From Hansfordia pulvinata (Eukaryota > Ascomycota > Sordariomycetes > Xylariales): DNA of 64,000 nt. The notes under the pieces are model-generated. The model saw only the letters and a program-made list of their open reading frames with translations. It did not search any database and had not been told where the DNA came from. The stretch lies in NCBI GenBank assembly GCA_006538405.1, contig BJKQ01000003.1:1302001-1366000 (forward strand). The letters are read 5' to 3'. Shown here piece after piece: positions 12,820-25,209 of the stretch (within the stretch, counting starts at the first letter, position 1; every line of letters starts with the position of its first letter). Both the position numbers and the translations under genes were made by a program.

Positions 12820-15180
12820 TCCTTCACAAGGAGCCCGACGCACGTAGTTGTGCCGTGCATCAGCAGCGCAGCGAGCCTGCTCGTGCCCATGCTTCTCGGT
12901 GAGCCGGACGCGTGCATTTGCTGTGTAATAACAATGCTCGTGGACGGGGTGTACAGAAAGCTGCACTGTCTGCTTGTCCGTACATGTAAACAAGGGAAGA
13001 GGGGCGCGGCGCACCCGTGCGAGGAGTCCCATTGCTCGGTTGCGACTCTTCCCCGAGCACATGCAACCACTTTTACTGAGAGATCACCGGCCCCAAGGAC
13101 AAGGCGCCCCAAGGAACAGGCGCACACACACTCTCTCTCTCATCGCTGCTATCTTTTCTGCCGGCCCTAGCCGCCAAGGCCAAAGGCCCGGGGCCGAGCA
13201 ACTCGAATGCCCCGCCGAGGGGGCGGAAGGACGCGAGCTGCGGGGGCGCGTTCCGTGGCACTTGAATCCCATCGCGATACAAAGACAGACAGACAGGCGG
13301 ACAAACAGACAGATACATACTCCGTGCTCGTGCTCGTACCTGGCAAGGGTCGGACCCCCGGGGGCGCCGCCGGGCCCCTTGTGCGCGCACACGTACCGGC
13401 GAGGGGACAGAGTCGATGAGCGGGAGGATTCACATGCTAGGAGTGTGTGGACTGGGGCGGCGAGGGGGGCGGCGGAGGAGGCGGCGGCGGCGGCAAGGGC
13501 TGCTGATGAGTAGGCGAGTGCAAGGCGGGAGGACAAGAGGAAGTGGGAGAGAGGGGGAAAAGTCTTGATGCCAACCATCTGCTGCCATAGCACAACGATG
13601 AAACTGACGATGAGTATCGCAGCCAAGGCTCGCCAAGGGGCCGCTTGCGAGTGGGCGAGAAAGGGAGCCAGAAGAGTCGAAGAGCAGTTGTTAGGTGCAA
13701 GGTCACTTATTAGCGTGGACCACACATCGCGCCGCACTGCCAAGGCCCACGATACTTCCCATCCCTCGGCGCAATCGCCTCGTCTTTCAACCTGGGCAGT
13801 AGGCTTGGAGGGGCCGCATTGGCATCTCGACTTATTCAGCGGCCGGCCAGCCCACACTCAACAGTCAACAGTACCGTTCGATGCCAAGAGCTTCCCCCCC
13901 TCCCCCCTGTTTGCGTAGTCCTTCTCAGTGTTTGTCTCTTTCCGCGCCCCTAGCTGCTGCGCACAACCCCACCTGAACTGGACAAAAAAGGGCACCAGTG
14001 GCGGCGGGGGGGAAGAGAGACATCGAATCCCACCAGAAGACCGACAGGGTCAGGCTGGCGGGCGGACGGGCGGCATACGATACAGACGGACGGACAGACT
14101 GTCTCTCCGCCTCTCCCATTGTCTTTCTTCTTCTTCTTTTCTCTGGCCAAGGCCCCAATTCCCAATGCCCAGGTCGCCCAGGCGCCGTGGCGAGCCAAGC
14201 TCAAACGACTGGCTGTCTCTCGACGTCCTGCACGATGCCTCTGCGCAGTGTGTTGCGAGCATCTGGCTCGGCGGCGTCTCCCCGGAGCCCCGTCAGCCTG
14301 GCAGCCCGCGAAGCCCGATGATTAGTAGGTGAGCCGTGCCGCGCCTAGCACAGGTCCGGTGCCGCCGCCTCCGTCGAAGCGAGGCGCCCAGAGATCCGAT
14401 CCGTCTCTTGCGCGGGACCTTCGCTGGCGGCTTCGAAGGCCCCTACCTCCGTGCTCCCCATCCCCCCCCCCTTCTCTCCGAGGTTATCCGCAGCTAGCGC
14501 CGTCGGCTTGTCACTCTCATCGCATTTCTCCCCTCGCGCGGCGTGCCGATCTCGTTGATTTGGGAGGATTGGCCTTAGGCATCTACTACGTGGTAGTTAA
14601 TAAGATGGGCCGGCCAAGCCATCGGAGAAACCAAGACTAGACGCCCCAACGCGGCAAGTCCAACAGTCTTAATCTTTTCACGTCTTTTTTTTGCTTCAGT
14701 CAGTTTCTCTGACAGGATGGAGAGCTACGAGTCCCTCGTACCCAGATAAATGATGAGCCACCTTTCACCGCGTAATGCGGTCCGTCGCGCGCGGCGGTGC
14801 GGCCCCCTCCGGTGGTGCAAGCCACGAGAAGAGCGAGAACAACAGAAAGAAGCAATTAAAATAGAGGCGGGAAGCTATTCCCATTTCCCATGACCACAGC
14901 CACCCCCAATTGGAGATCTCGTATAAGTCACGATAGGTTAGTAAGGTCGGTAAGGTAGGGTCGGGAACCCTACCACCTACCTACTACATAGGTACCTACC
15001 TACGTACCTTATTGAGACTGCCCGAGCTACGAGTACCTCTCGTGGATGTCGTCCCGCGAGAAAACCAGCGCACGCCTGGAGGACAGGCGACCAACACATC
15101 CACTCCCGCCGCCCGCCCGCCCGCCGAGCCTGGAGGTTGTCTTCGCGTTCCGTTCCCCAATGAATGGCGGGCGAGGGATC

Positions 15181-15204
15181 AACGCCGCCGCCGCCGCCGC
15201 CGCC
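15181..15204. repeat. (GCC)n microsatellite
   Basis: Roughly seven GCC units followed by an imperfect extension. The surrounding frame shows no other coding character. Confidence 0.85.
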
Positions 15205-15871
15205 TTCGCCCGCCGTACCTACCTTCGGTGTCTACCCTAATTCACCAACGCACCAACACCTCTAAAATAAGAAGACAAGATGGGCGGGCAAGACTTGGGT
15301 TTCTCGAGACCCGTCAAGACTGCGTGCACAGCCCCAGCCTTACGGAGCCAGGCTAGCTTGGATTGGGTACCTAAGCTGAAAATCTACGAGTGACGTCTTG
15401 GCCAAGCAAGCGCAGGTACGGGACTACTCGTACGAGTACACCGCACACGCATCCATATGGGAGGGGCCAACTCGTAGGACTCGCCGAGTTGTGAGCGCCA
15501 AACCCCCCTCCACCTGTCGCCTTAGCCACAACGCCAGGGACGGGACGGGAGACCCAGGGCGCGCGCCGGCGAGCTGGGCCAGCAAAGCCTGGCTGGCGTT
15601 CGAGTAGTAGGACAGGGGAGCATGAAGGGGAGGCTGCTGACTGGCTGATGGTTCGACCCAAGAATAGGACCCCCAGATCCGGAGTAGGTTAGGGTAATAC
15701 ATACATTGATACTCGTAGTGAAAGGTAGGCCAGGTTCGAGTCCTACCCAGGTGAAGCCCCTCTTCCACGAGCTGGTCCCTGCACAAGGCGCGAGAGGCCT
15801 CAAATGGTATCAAACCAGGACTATTTCGACACAGACTGCTGCACTTCGACCAAGGTTTAAAAAAAACAGGT

Positions 15872-15886
15872 GGGGGGGGGGGGGGG
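15872..15886 (+). repeat. 15-nt G homopolymer
   Basis: Pure G run just downstream of a short A run, in non-coding DNA between two clusters of the TACGAGTA octamer. Confidence 0.9.
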
Positions 15887-17492
15887 AGAGGTGGCAGGAC
15901 ATCACAGCAGCGCGCGGCCGGTCCGGGTGCGACGGACGGACGAACTGCGCCCGCCCCCTGGGCGCCGGTGAGCCGGATCTCTGCAGAAACTTGTCCGCTG
16001 CTCGCCCCAATTGGCTGCTGGCCGAGCCAGTACTGGCCCAATTGCATCGCCGGCGCGCGTCCGCTCCGGGCCATACCTCCAAATATAGACAGCGAGCGGT
16101 GTTGCGAAGCCTGTTCCGCACCCTCTGGGCGAGGATCCAGGTGCGCAAACAGCCCGAAGTGATTACATATGGAGTACGAGTAGTGCCCAGGGCAATTCTC
16201 GGAGGTAAGGTTGGCTACGAGTGGGCGTTAGCCTGGGTAGCTCGAAAAGAGCAGGTCCGCGGGCGATCTTTCGTATTCAACTCAGTCCTGCTTTGATGTG
16301 GTGCTCGTCTCGTACGAGTACACCTCAATGGACAACGCTACTGGGCATCTCTGCCTTGCTGGCAAGAAAAGACGACACCTGCTGTCTGTTCAGTGAGCGG
16401 CATAGCCTTGCGTAGCGCCACAAGGTAGGAGTTTGCGGAGTTTGCGGAGCATACTCGTACATGCCTCCCATGCGACAAGGGTTTTGGGAGAGACAACGGG
16501 GCTTTGCACGGTAGCTCACTGACGTCAAAAATAAATATCCCGAGAAGAAGAAAGAGGGGGCAAACCCACTCCCCGGGAGTCCGGACAGGAGCCCGTTCGC
16601 GGATGGCCGGCTACCAGGATCGTCGGGTACGAGTACATGTGGACAGACATGAGCTTTGGATACATACCTACATACCTTGCAGGTGTACGTACGTGCTCGA
16701 CGCCTTCACCACCGCCGCCTCCGATGGCACAGGTCATAGTGCCCACGAGAGTCGTCGATATGGGGTTAGCGATGTGGGCAGGCGGGTACGCGCAACCCAG
16801 GGAAAGATGCCAGAGCGGTTGGCGGCGCCACGTCGACGTGCGCCGCCGTCCGGCTCTGCGGTGGCCGGTCGAGAAAGCGTCCTGCAAGACCCGCGATAGC
16901 TCCCGATCCTCTGCAGCCTGTGTGGGCTAGAAAGTGGCGGGTGCCGGCTGTCTGGAGGCACGGCAACAAGCGAAGCGAGCCGCGCACCCACCCGCCAGAG
17001 GGAGGGACCCGGCTCTTGGCCGCGCCTAACGCCATGAGCCGAGCCCGAGGGGTGGCGAGTGAGCAGGAAAGTCTAACTCAAAAGCCTGCATTAGATACAG
17101 GCTACCTTAGAGATCCCTTGGGTTCGGGCCTCGGGCGGCCGAATGGGGGGAAGGGGGTCAAGGGAGCAAGGCGGGGGATCAGATGGCGGTGCTGGGTCGT
17201 CTTGACGTGTGGTCGCCGGGAGCGGGCGAATTGGGAGGAAAGGGTCCCCGGCGACGAGCCCGCCCACGATCGGTCGCCCGCTCGCTTGCAGCGTGCGTGA
17301 CATGACGACGACGACGACAACGGCGGCGGCGGCGGCGGCAGCGAGCTGCTTGGGTAGGTAGTCTTGGCGAGGGCTTACGGATTGTGGCATCCTGGGAGGT
17401 GAGCCGATGAGTCGCACGTGGGCAGGCCCCGGCGCCGCACAGCCGCGCAAGGCGCCAAGTTGCGCGTCTGCGTGCGTGTATTGGCGGCGGTA

Positions 17493-17527
17493 GTGGTGGT
17501 GGTGGTGGTGGTGGTGGTGGTGGTGGT
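17493..17527. repeat. (GTG)n microsatellite
   Basis: Nearly twelve perfect GTG units. It translates to poly-Val on + and poly-His on -, and this alone creates the long open frames seen here on both strands. Those frames are therefore not evidence of a gene. Confidence 0.95.
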
Positions 17528-17585
17528 TGTGACCGATCTGCATCGTGCAATCGGCGTCCTGCCTCCGGCCGGTCCGGCCCGCGGC

Positions 17586-17632
17586 TGCCTGACTGCCTGC
17601 TTGCCTGCCTGCCCGCCTGCCTGCCTGCCTGA
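17586..17632. repeat. Imperfect (GCCT)n tetranucleotide repeat
   Basis: A run of GCCT units with scattered substitutions (GACT, GCTT, GCCC), about 47 bp long, shortly downstream of the (GTG)n tract. The interruptions suggest an older repeat than the perfect ones nearby. Confidence 0.85.
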
Positions 17633-20554
17633 CCCCTCCGCATGGGCGCGTCCGGTGATTCCATTCCCTGTGTCGATTGCGCCCTGGGGGGGGTGACTGG
17701 CCTGCCATGGAACCCATGCATGCATCGCCCCGAGCGAGGAGTCATAGCGTCTCTCACATGATGGTGTGCGCGATGACTGCCGGGCAGCAACGCGTGCGTT
17801 CTGTAGAGTGAGGATGGATTTCTAATGCCGTCAATGGGAGCTTCTCACCATCGCACTCCCGCTCGCGTCAAGCGGTGTGGGAGCGGCCGAGACGAGCCGG
17901 CGGCGACAGGGGCATCATCGAGTACCTACTCGTAGATGGGCTTTCACGTTTCGAGGCTGAAGTCTCGCAACGTCAATGGACGGGGCCAAGTGATGAGTGC
18001 CGAGACCGCCCACGGCCTCAGATGTCCGTTATGTACCTCCTACGTCTACCACGGATGAGCGGCCTGTCAAGGTTCCCACCAACTTTGTCCGTCCAATGGA
18101 CTTTCATCGTCGGTCGCAGCACATGCAGCTCCCGCCGGACGTTGAGGGGCAGGTAGGTACTCTACACAAGGTAGGAACCTCCACTCGTATTGCAGGTGGT
18201 GATCCGGTGACTCTACCTACGGAAAGAGGCATCTTGAGCAAGGTACAATGGATGTATCTACCTTACCTACATTACCTTGAGGTACCTACACATCGGGCTA
18301 CCTCGTTTGCAGACTGGAAACACATTGAAATTGGATGTTTGAAGCGTTTGATTGACTGCATGCGTCGCGGTGATGCCTCGAAGGGCAATGGATAGTGACC
18401 AATGGCGGCTTGCAGCATTATTCGTAGATGCTGCCCTCTCACTGGCTCCGATTGCGAGCCTGTTCGCAAAGCGCACCCATGCATTCTACCAGGACCTGTT
18501 CGCGGGCGCGTCATTGGACGCTGCGCGACGCATATGCAGGGCAGGGCAGGGCGAGCGAGCCTGGAGCCCCCGGACCACGCCGGTCCATGGATGGCCCCCC
18601 AGACCCACGACGAAGGCCTGAAGCAACCTGGCCCGCGAGCGCCCCGGGCCACCTGAGATGATGCTCTCGTGGACCGGTTCATACATTAGGTACCTTGCGT
18701 ACCTGCTCCCAGGGGTTCGAGGCATCCAGGGCTGCCTGCCCGCCGGCCTGCACCCACCAGACCAATCCGGATTGCTCATAGGTCGCCGTCTCATGGATCG
18801 AGTCTTGATCGTCGTCCCATGTGCATCGCCGTTGAGCCACGCCCATGTCCTCCGGGATCACGTACATCGCGGTGCCGAGCCGGAAAGGCTGAGGCAGGCT
18901 GGCCGCAGCTGGGCATGGGTCCTCTCATCAGTCATTGAACCCGCCCACATCCCCAGGGCTGTACGAGTAGCTGCACGCTGGCCGGTGTGACTCTTTGTCC
19001 CATCCCGACCCCGACTCGGACCAAACGCGGGAGCAAGCACATGAAGGACATCGCATGCGTTTCGTCTGCCTCTCACACTCCGACCACGTCCGACCGGCCG
19101 AGAGGCCATGGGTGCCTGCGCGGAGGGGCACATGGCAATGCCTGTATGACTTTGCGCTCCGTCGTGGATCGCACCCGCACCGCAAATCCCGAGGGGCGCG
19201 GCAGGGGTGTGCTCGGGACCGCGCCGCATTCCCTGCTTGCCGTTGGACAGAGCCAGACATGGACGGCAACTGCCTGGTGCAATTCGGCCTCAAGCCGCGC
19301 ACGAGGTCCTGGCTCCATGCGTGTCAAGCAAGATCCACAGGTCCGAATGGATGTCGGGTACGAGTACTCACTCGTAGGCCTACCTAACCAGTAGACCCCT
19401 TTTCCAGCACTGCTTGCACGGCCTGTATTCCTCCCGTCGGCGACCGTTGCATACCCGCCCCTGGCTTCGCATGTCGTCTTGCTCGGACTCTCACACCTTC
19501 GGGCACCCGAGCAAGATCGGGGTCGGCCATCGCGGGCCAGTTTGGCGGGGACCCGGCGAGGACGAGGACGAACAAGCGCGAGGCAGATCGCCGCATCGCG
19601 CGCATCTCTGGGTCCCGCGCCTGGAAGGACTCGGGCTCCCCCCCACCCCACCCGCCGGCCAGGGCCCATCCCATTCATTGTCTTGTCCTGCGTGCCTCGA
19701 GAACGAGGGGCGCCAAGCATTCGCCTTGCAGGTGCTTGTTGCCCTCGTACGAGCGTTTGAACTGCCCTCACGAGGGCCCTGAGGTCCACAACAATTGCAT
19801 TAGCCCAGCCCTCCTGCGCTGCTCCCCGCGGCATTGAGGCACTGCTTCAAGCTGAGCTTGATCAAAGCCGCTCGCTCACCCAGGTAACAGGCACGCTGGA
19901 AGTACCTACTCTTTAACAGTGAGGGGGATACGCCCTCGGATCTGCAGCAGGTGGACAAATGTCCCATCTGGCTGGAGTTGATGGACACGGTAGGTACATT
20001 CAATGGCATGATGGACACCTGTACCTATATGTACATGTGCCTACATCGGTGTGTAGGCACGGTATGAATGTCTGGAGCTCTCTGGAAAGGGTGCCCGGGG
20101 GGTGCCAGTACCCAGTGCAGCTGGGCCTCTGCCAGGGCTTGAGGGCTGTCCTGCAGTCCTCCAGGACTACCGTCGTGACTTCCACCTCCATTGATGAAGC
20201 TGGAGGCGTCCCCAATGTACGAGCGATGATGGTTGATGGTACGTAAAGTAGGTAGTAGGCAGGACCTGCAATAGTGACACGGAGGGGTGGGCAGTGGCTA
20301 CCTAGGTACCTACCCTTGCCAGCCCACGGCAATTCAAGGTGTGTACTTGGGCCCAGGTATACCGGCGCAGGTCCCAGGCACGGCCTCTACCTCGTCCCAT
20401 GTCTTCCCCCCGTCCCTCCTTCTTCCGGGCCTCGCCCCATTGCTGATTTGATACCCTTCCGTGGCACTAACCTGGACGCGGCTGCGCCATTCCCAGGCCT
20501 ACCAGGGCTAGCAGCTAAGCCTGAGTTCCATGGCCCAGCTCTCCGGACCGCCCA

Positions 20555-20566
20555 CCCCCCCCCCCC
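20555..20566. repeat. 12-nt C homopolymer in C-rich stretch
   Basis: C-run followed by further C-rich sequence up to about 20577. It is one of the few long G/C runs in the left half with C on the + strand. Confidence 0.85.
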
Positions 20567-20860
20567 TCCCCCCCACCACCGATTGTTGCGACACGCCCAC
20601 CCGCTGAACACCACACGCCTCTCTGCCTTTCTCGTTGCCGTCCACTCCCACTTCACAGTCAGTCACAGTCTCTGTTTCCCTCACACGCTCTCTATCCGTA
20701 CATGTATGCAAGAGATGGCACGGCTCGGACTTAGTGTCCCAGATGCCAAGCTCCTGCCTGCGTACGAGCACCAGACTGTCGTCACTGCTACACCCCCCCT
20801 GCCGGTACCTCGCTCACTGGGTCCCCTTCTCGTCATGGCAAGTCCAGGCTCCCGTCCCCT

Positions 20861-21003
20861 TATAATAAGGCTGTGATGCCTGCACTCCCTGTCCGCCGCC
20901 TCGGGGGGGCTGCCCATCATCACTTACATACACACCTCACACCCTCCGCCCACGCTGCTCCTACCCTCTCACACCGTCCGGTCTGATGTTGGTCTCTATA
21001 TAT
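20861..21003 (+). promoter_or_regulatory. Putative core promoter of the small Cys/His-rich gene
   Basis: A TATAATAA sequence at 20861-20868 and a TATATAT at 20997-21003 are the only AT-rich elements in this GC-rich approach. After the second one the + strand becomes strongly pyrimidine-rich for about 230 bp (roughly 21004-21235). Filamentous fungi often place CT-rich tracts near transcription starts of well-expressed genes. The distance to the ATG at 21412 implies a 5' leader of about 400 nt, possibly with a leader intron since the ATG directly follows a CCCAG. This is inference from composition only. Confidence 0.4.
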
Positions 21004-21411
21004 CAACCTCCTCCCCCCCTCTCCGTGACTCAACCTCAAGCAAGTCTTCAGTCATCTCTCGACCTCACATCTCTATATCCGCTCGTCGTCTTACAACCCC
21101 CAGGCGCAACCCGTCCCGGCACTACCGCCGCTACCACACCAGCACCCCGTCCCGTCCAAGCTGGATACCTTCCAAAACCTCGCCTGCCTAGATTGCTTCT
21201 GCCGCGCTGCCCCCGTCAACGATCCTCTCCCCGGCGGCATTTTTTCAATCCCCATCCGGGCATCGACACGCGCTCTGCACACTACCGTGCCGGCCTACCA
21301 CTGTTGCCATTACCGCCGCCTCGTCTTGGACCACCCTGACGGCCCCGCTGCCCCCGCCCTCCGACAGCCACCGGCCTAGCCCAGCAGCGCAGCACTGCTT
21401 GCTTGCCCAGG

Positions 21412-21654
21412 ATGTGTTATCAGTTGGTCGAGGTCTTCTCGGTGTGTAGGTGTCTGTACTACCAGCACGCCGTCGATAGGTGTGCTGCCTACGGCCGACC
21501 CAACCACGGCGTCACCAAGAAGACGATATATGTTGGTTACGCCTGCTCCGAGCACTCGCAGACCGACAGCTACGGCTCTTATGCCGGTGGTCAGTCCTAC
21601 TCGGATTCGGGCTACTACAGCGGCCGCTCCGCGCACAGCTGCAAGTATCGGTGA
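21412..21654 (+). CDS. Small conserved Cys/His-rich fungal protein (80 aa)
   Basis: ATG at 21412, TGA at 21652-21654. The first 48 residues have the look of a conserved small domain: Cys2, Cys12, Cys14, His19, Cys24, His32, Cys45 and His48 are spaced like zinc ligands, with motifs MCYQLVE, CRCLYYQH and VGYAC between them. The tail (about 49-80) is Ser/Tyr/Gly-rich low complexity. I recognise this as a family widespread in filamentous ascomycetes and annotated only as hypothetical; no function is known to me. There is no signal peptide or membrane segment. An in-frame TTG at 21403 is not needed as a start because the family begins at MCYQ. The gene stands alone between two long gene-free stretches and has a long CT-rich leader. 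Zinc binding is my inference. Confidence 0.75.
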   Translation: MCYQLVEVFSVCRCLYYQHAVDRCAAYGRPNHGVTKKTIYVGYACSEHSQTDSYGSYAGGQSYSDSGYYSGRSAHSCKYR

Positions 21655-24600
21655 AGCATACTCTCACCAAACGGGCGCGGCGCTGTGTCTGCACCCCGCC
21701 AGCCGCCACTGCGCCCTTTCCGACTCGCTGGGTGGGAGTCGTACCTCTACTCATTTCGGTCGAGGGCTCTGCCTTGTGACCGGATGCCCTCTCAGCTGTC
21801 TTTGCTGCTTCATGGCCAGAGCAGATTCACGGCATCTTCTCTCCCACACACCTTTACCTGAGCAGCTTTCTACGGCACACTGCTCTACACCTACGATTCC
21901 ATGTCTTACGACTTTTACGACGTCACGATGCAAGGGAGGTTGCGCGAGGTGCGCTACGACTCGGTCTCGGCAGCTTTTCCCACAAAGCACGGGCTCATGT
22001 GGCACCAGGGCGCGCACACGAAATTCTGAGTGGCTTTTGCCTGGAGACGCCCCCGTGTGGGCCCGGCGCAATTACTTATTTCTTTCTACCACGAGCGAGA
22101 CCGACCCACGCATGCCGACAACCGCGACTTCACAACTTGCACAGCGCGGAGATTCCTGCAGCGATGGATGGTCCCTGGCGCCGCCTCGACCGACATGGAA
22201 GTCACAGCGGTCTCGCCCTCGGCGTGGTGGCGGCTCGAAGGATGTCATGCTGGAGAACAAAGCAAGGCACGCCTTCCAGTTGCCGCTGCAAAAAGCTTGC
22301 TTGAATCCTCTTGCCGCGTTGGTTCATTAGCACTGGTTTTGAATGAGAGATACCAGGCGTTTTTCGGGAATTGGGCGGGAAAATTTGGTTCGCTTCTCCT
22401 AATGGGACAGGGATTCTGCTTCTTCCCTCCTCCACTTGCGATTGCATTATTTTGGCCTGTACAATGTTCATTCTTCGTTTTTCCTTCTCCTTCTTTTTCT
22501 TCTTCTTCTTCTGGTTCTTCAATATCCCCTCGCACGGCCCGGATCTGAGACTCGGGCTTGCGTCTGTACACTACTTGTCCGGGTCGCGTGCTGCGCTGGG
22601 AGCAGCAATGTGCGGCCTGGGGCCTTTGCATGAGGGTTGGTGGCAGCAAATCTGGCATTATGCTGCGCAGGACTTGCGAATCGAATACCTAGGTTTGCCA
22701 CGGTTTCAGGATACGGAAAACCTTTGAGCTTCTTCCATCAATAGATTTGACATCTCTTGCACAATCGAAGCGCCGGTGACATGAGTGCACGCACCGTACT
22801 AGCGAAGCAGGAGGTCCACCAAGAGGCGCTGGCCTCGGCCCAGCGATGCCACGCATGTTCTGACGCATGCGGTGGGATGACACATGGACGGTGGGCAGAT
22901 GCAACTTGGGCGGCCCGCTGTGCATGGGAATGAGATGATGCCAAACAGCGCCGTCGCGGCAGTTGGGGGGGGGTTTGGATCTAGAACAATGCCGGGCTGG
23001 CCGGCTTGCTGCGTGGACGGCACAACCGCTCTGCATCCCGCGGGCCAGGACCAGATGCCGGCAAAGCGACCCGCAACATGGGACACCCGGCATCGGGACC
23101 CCTGTGATGGAGAAGCGAGGGAGGGGCTAGCCACGTTGCGACGTGGTTGGAGTACGTAACACAGCGACGAGAGGCGGGCGGCAGCTTCAGGACAGATCAG
23201 ACGATTCGATTCCGGCCGGAGCCGAGTGGTGGGCCGGCCGGGCTTGGAGGGGGTTTTGGATGGCGCCGGCGACGGCTCTGTTAGGTACGAGTTAGGGTCA
23301 ATACATGGAAACATGTGAGGCATGCAGGAGCTCGGTACAGGAAGGCACCGTAGGTGAGGTACATGAGGTGCCAGGCCTGTGCGTGTGCGTGTGCGCGTGC
23401 GTGTGCGTGTGAGGTCTGTGCCTGTAGTGTAGGTGCATGTATCATGAACCGAACGGGGGGTTTTTTTTTTTGGCGTGCTTGGGCTCATGTATTGTCCTGA
23501 AACCTGCAACATTACCGAGGAGAAGAGAACAAATGAAATGGAATAAAGAAAAGAAACAAACACGAAAGAAACAACAAAACAGCGCAGACAAGCAGAGAAC
23601 AGCTTCCCATATCGAAGCGTTTCGTCGACCACCCGAGGGGGGGCGCAAAATACATCCTGCTCAGTAATGCTCTACTCGTTAGTCTCTGCCCGGTGTGCAC
23701 AGCCGCATCCGAGGTACACAGGCGCGGAGCCGAGGAGGAGGGCGGCGGCGATGACGACGACGACGCCAAACCGAGCCCGGGTGTCCTGCTGCGCTGGCGT
23801 TTCATCTCAGCACGGCGCCGCGGATGACGAAACCTTTTAGGAGGGGAGGGGAGGCGGAGGCGGAAAACCGTCGACTCGAGGCTGGAATCGGAGGGAAGAG
23901 GGAGAGGGGGGAGGGGGGGGGGGCGCTATAGGCGCTTTGACACAAAATCATTGTGCGCCCGCTTCCGGGGCGTGCGGTACCGTACGCCGCGGGCGCTCGC
24001 ATCGAAAGAGGGGGATTAGGAAAAAGAAAAAAAGAAAAAAAAGACACGATAAAACAACGCAGCTGTTTCCCTCCTCTCTCCCCTCCTACCGCGGCTGTCG
24101 GGGCCGGTCCGCCTGGTGACACCCGGACCGCTGCCACGAATCGGAAAGGCGCGCCAGGGGGGAGAAGGGGGACACGATAGGTGAATGAGGATCTATCTAC
24201 GGCGGGGACGTCTGTTGAGGTCGTCTGCGTCCGAGGCCAGGAAACACCGGCCCCGTGGGGGGTTGCCGGGAACCGGGAATCGTCAAAGACGGCCAGCCCT
24301 TTTTCCTTCGCTTGCGGGGAACCTGCCAGACGCCATCCGAGCCATGTGCCGGGTCACGATGGCCGGCCAGGCTGTCTACTTACCTACGTGTACGTCGTCT
24401 GCTGTGTACGCCTAGGCTTGCCCCTTGCATGAGGAGGTAGTGGATGGTTGGTTGGTTGAGGGGGGGTACCATGCATGCATGCGCTGCCCATCGGATGGTG
24501 ACATTGGATGCGGTACGTTTCAAAGTACAAGCACGTCCATGTGTCAGTCGTTTTGTCTTTCGTTTCCTACGGCGTTGAGCGTGTTGCCCCTGAGCGGTCT

Positions 24601-25192
24601 TATGCTAGGGCTCTCGTCTGCCCCAGATCGCTCGGTTTCTCACGGGAGAGTGTCTGGATGTAGTCACACGAGGAAGCTCGACCGCTAGCCGGAGGGTCGG
24701 ACCCGATCTCCTCGCTTGGGGGGAGAAGGCCCAAGAGGGAGCATAGAGGCGAGCAACGACAACCGGGAACAAGGAGACCAAAGGGGGTTAAGGTAATAGA
24801 CGCAGGGGGGGGGCTCGATGGACAATAGCAGTGCCTGCAGCCCGCACATGTAGCCACGGCGTACCCGCTCTGGGCTGCGTCGTGTCTACTCGTACGGAGT
24901 ATGCGGGTGAGACGAGGCGCCGAGCTGAGGGTGGTGATGATGACGATGACTGTGACTAGAATGGCCCCGGGGGGGGGAGGAAGTCCAAAAATAAAACAGA
25001 AAGCGCATAGGAGAGGGGATCGTGTCCGTACCAGTGTAGACGTGTGTAGTCCTGGCCCATTAGTCACGACAGTGGAGGTGGTGGTATTGACTGGGGCGGG
25101 CGCAAAGCGCAAAGCCGGCCGGGCTTGGGGCTCAGACGAGAACCTTTGAACGCGAACCCCGGCCCGCGGCGGTCGTACTCGTAGGGGAGGGA

Positions 25193-25209
25193 GGGGGGGG
25201 GGGGGGGGG
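25193..25209 (+). repeat. 17-nt G homopolymer
   Basis: Pure G run ten bases after a copy of TACTCGTA (25176-25183), in non-coding DNA. Confidence 0.9.

Larger units (their letters stand above)
2513..21411. other. Gene desert of about 19 kb with no supported gene
   Basis: No reading frame here has the composition of a fungal protein or a recognisable domain. The long open frames on both strands are Arg/Pro/Ala/Gly-rich and overlap each other in several frames, as expected of GC-rich non-coding DNA. What it does contain: 18 copies of TACGAGTA/TACTCGTA (between 2943 and 19366), clusters of GGTA/TACC-step sequence (7710-7750, 8310-8330, 9400-9500, 10265-10290, 11690-11780, 14935-15012, 18150-18300, 20240-20320), and simple repeats listed separately. 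The last 500 or so bases look like the promoter and CT-rich leader of the gene at 21412. Unspliced non-coding transcripts or a very diverged spliced gene cannot be excluded. Confidence 0.6.

Noticed and set aside
12511..13170. 219-codon + strand open frame
   Set aside because: It spans the 25-nt G homopolymer (poly-Gly) and has no conserved segment on either side.
13084..13857. 257-codon minus-strand open frame with a hydrophobic stretch
   Set aside because: The hydrophobic part comes from Ala/Val-coding GC repeats; no start context, no domain, several competing frames.
15688..15700. TTAGGG next to TAACC-like sequence, possible telomeric repeat
   Set aside because: Only a single unit; telomeres need long arrays and the site is internal.
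15722..15752. tRNA-like sequence with GGTTCGAGTCC
   Set aside because: The stem it forms is a 6-bp hairpin with a 12-nt loop and not a T-arm; no anticodon or acceptor stem could be paired.
17091..17790. Two long minus-strand open frames of about 200 codons
   Set aside because: Held open by the (GTG)n and (GCCT)n repeats; translation includes His, Pro or Thr homopolymers only.
19073..19834. 253-codon minus-strand open frame
   Set aside because: Arg/Gly/Pro-rich and without a recognisable motif; overlapping frames on the other strand are equally long.
21482..22330. 282-codon + strand frame overlapping the 80-aa gene
   Set aside because: It overlaps the conserved 80-aa frame in another phase and its translation is Thr/Arg/Ser-rich noise. 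The 80-aa protein is the one I recognise.
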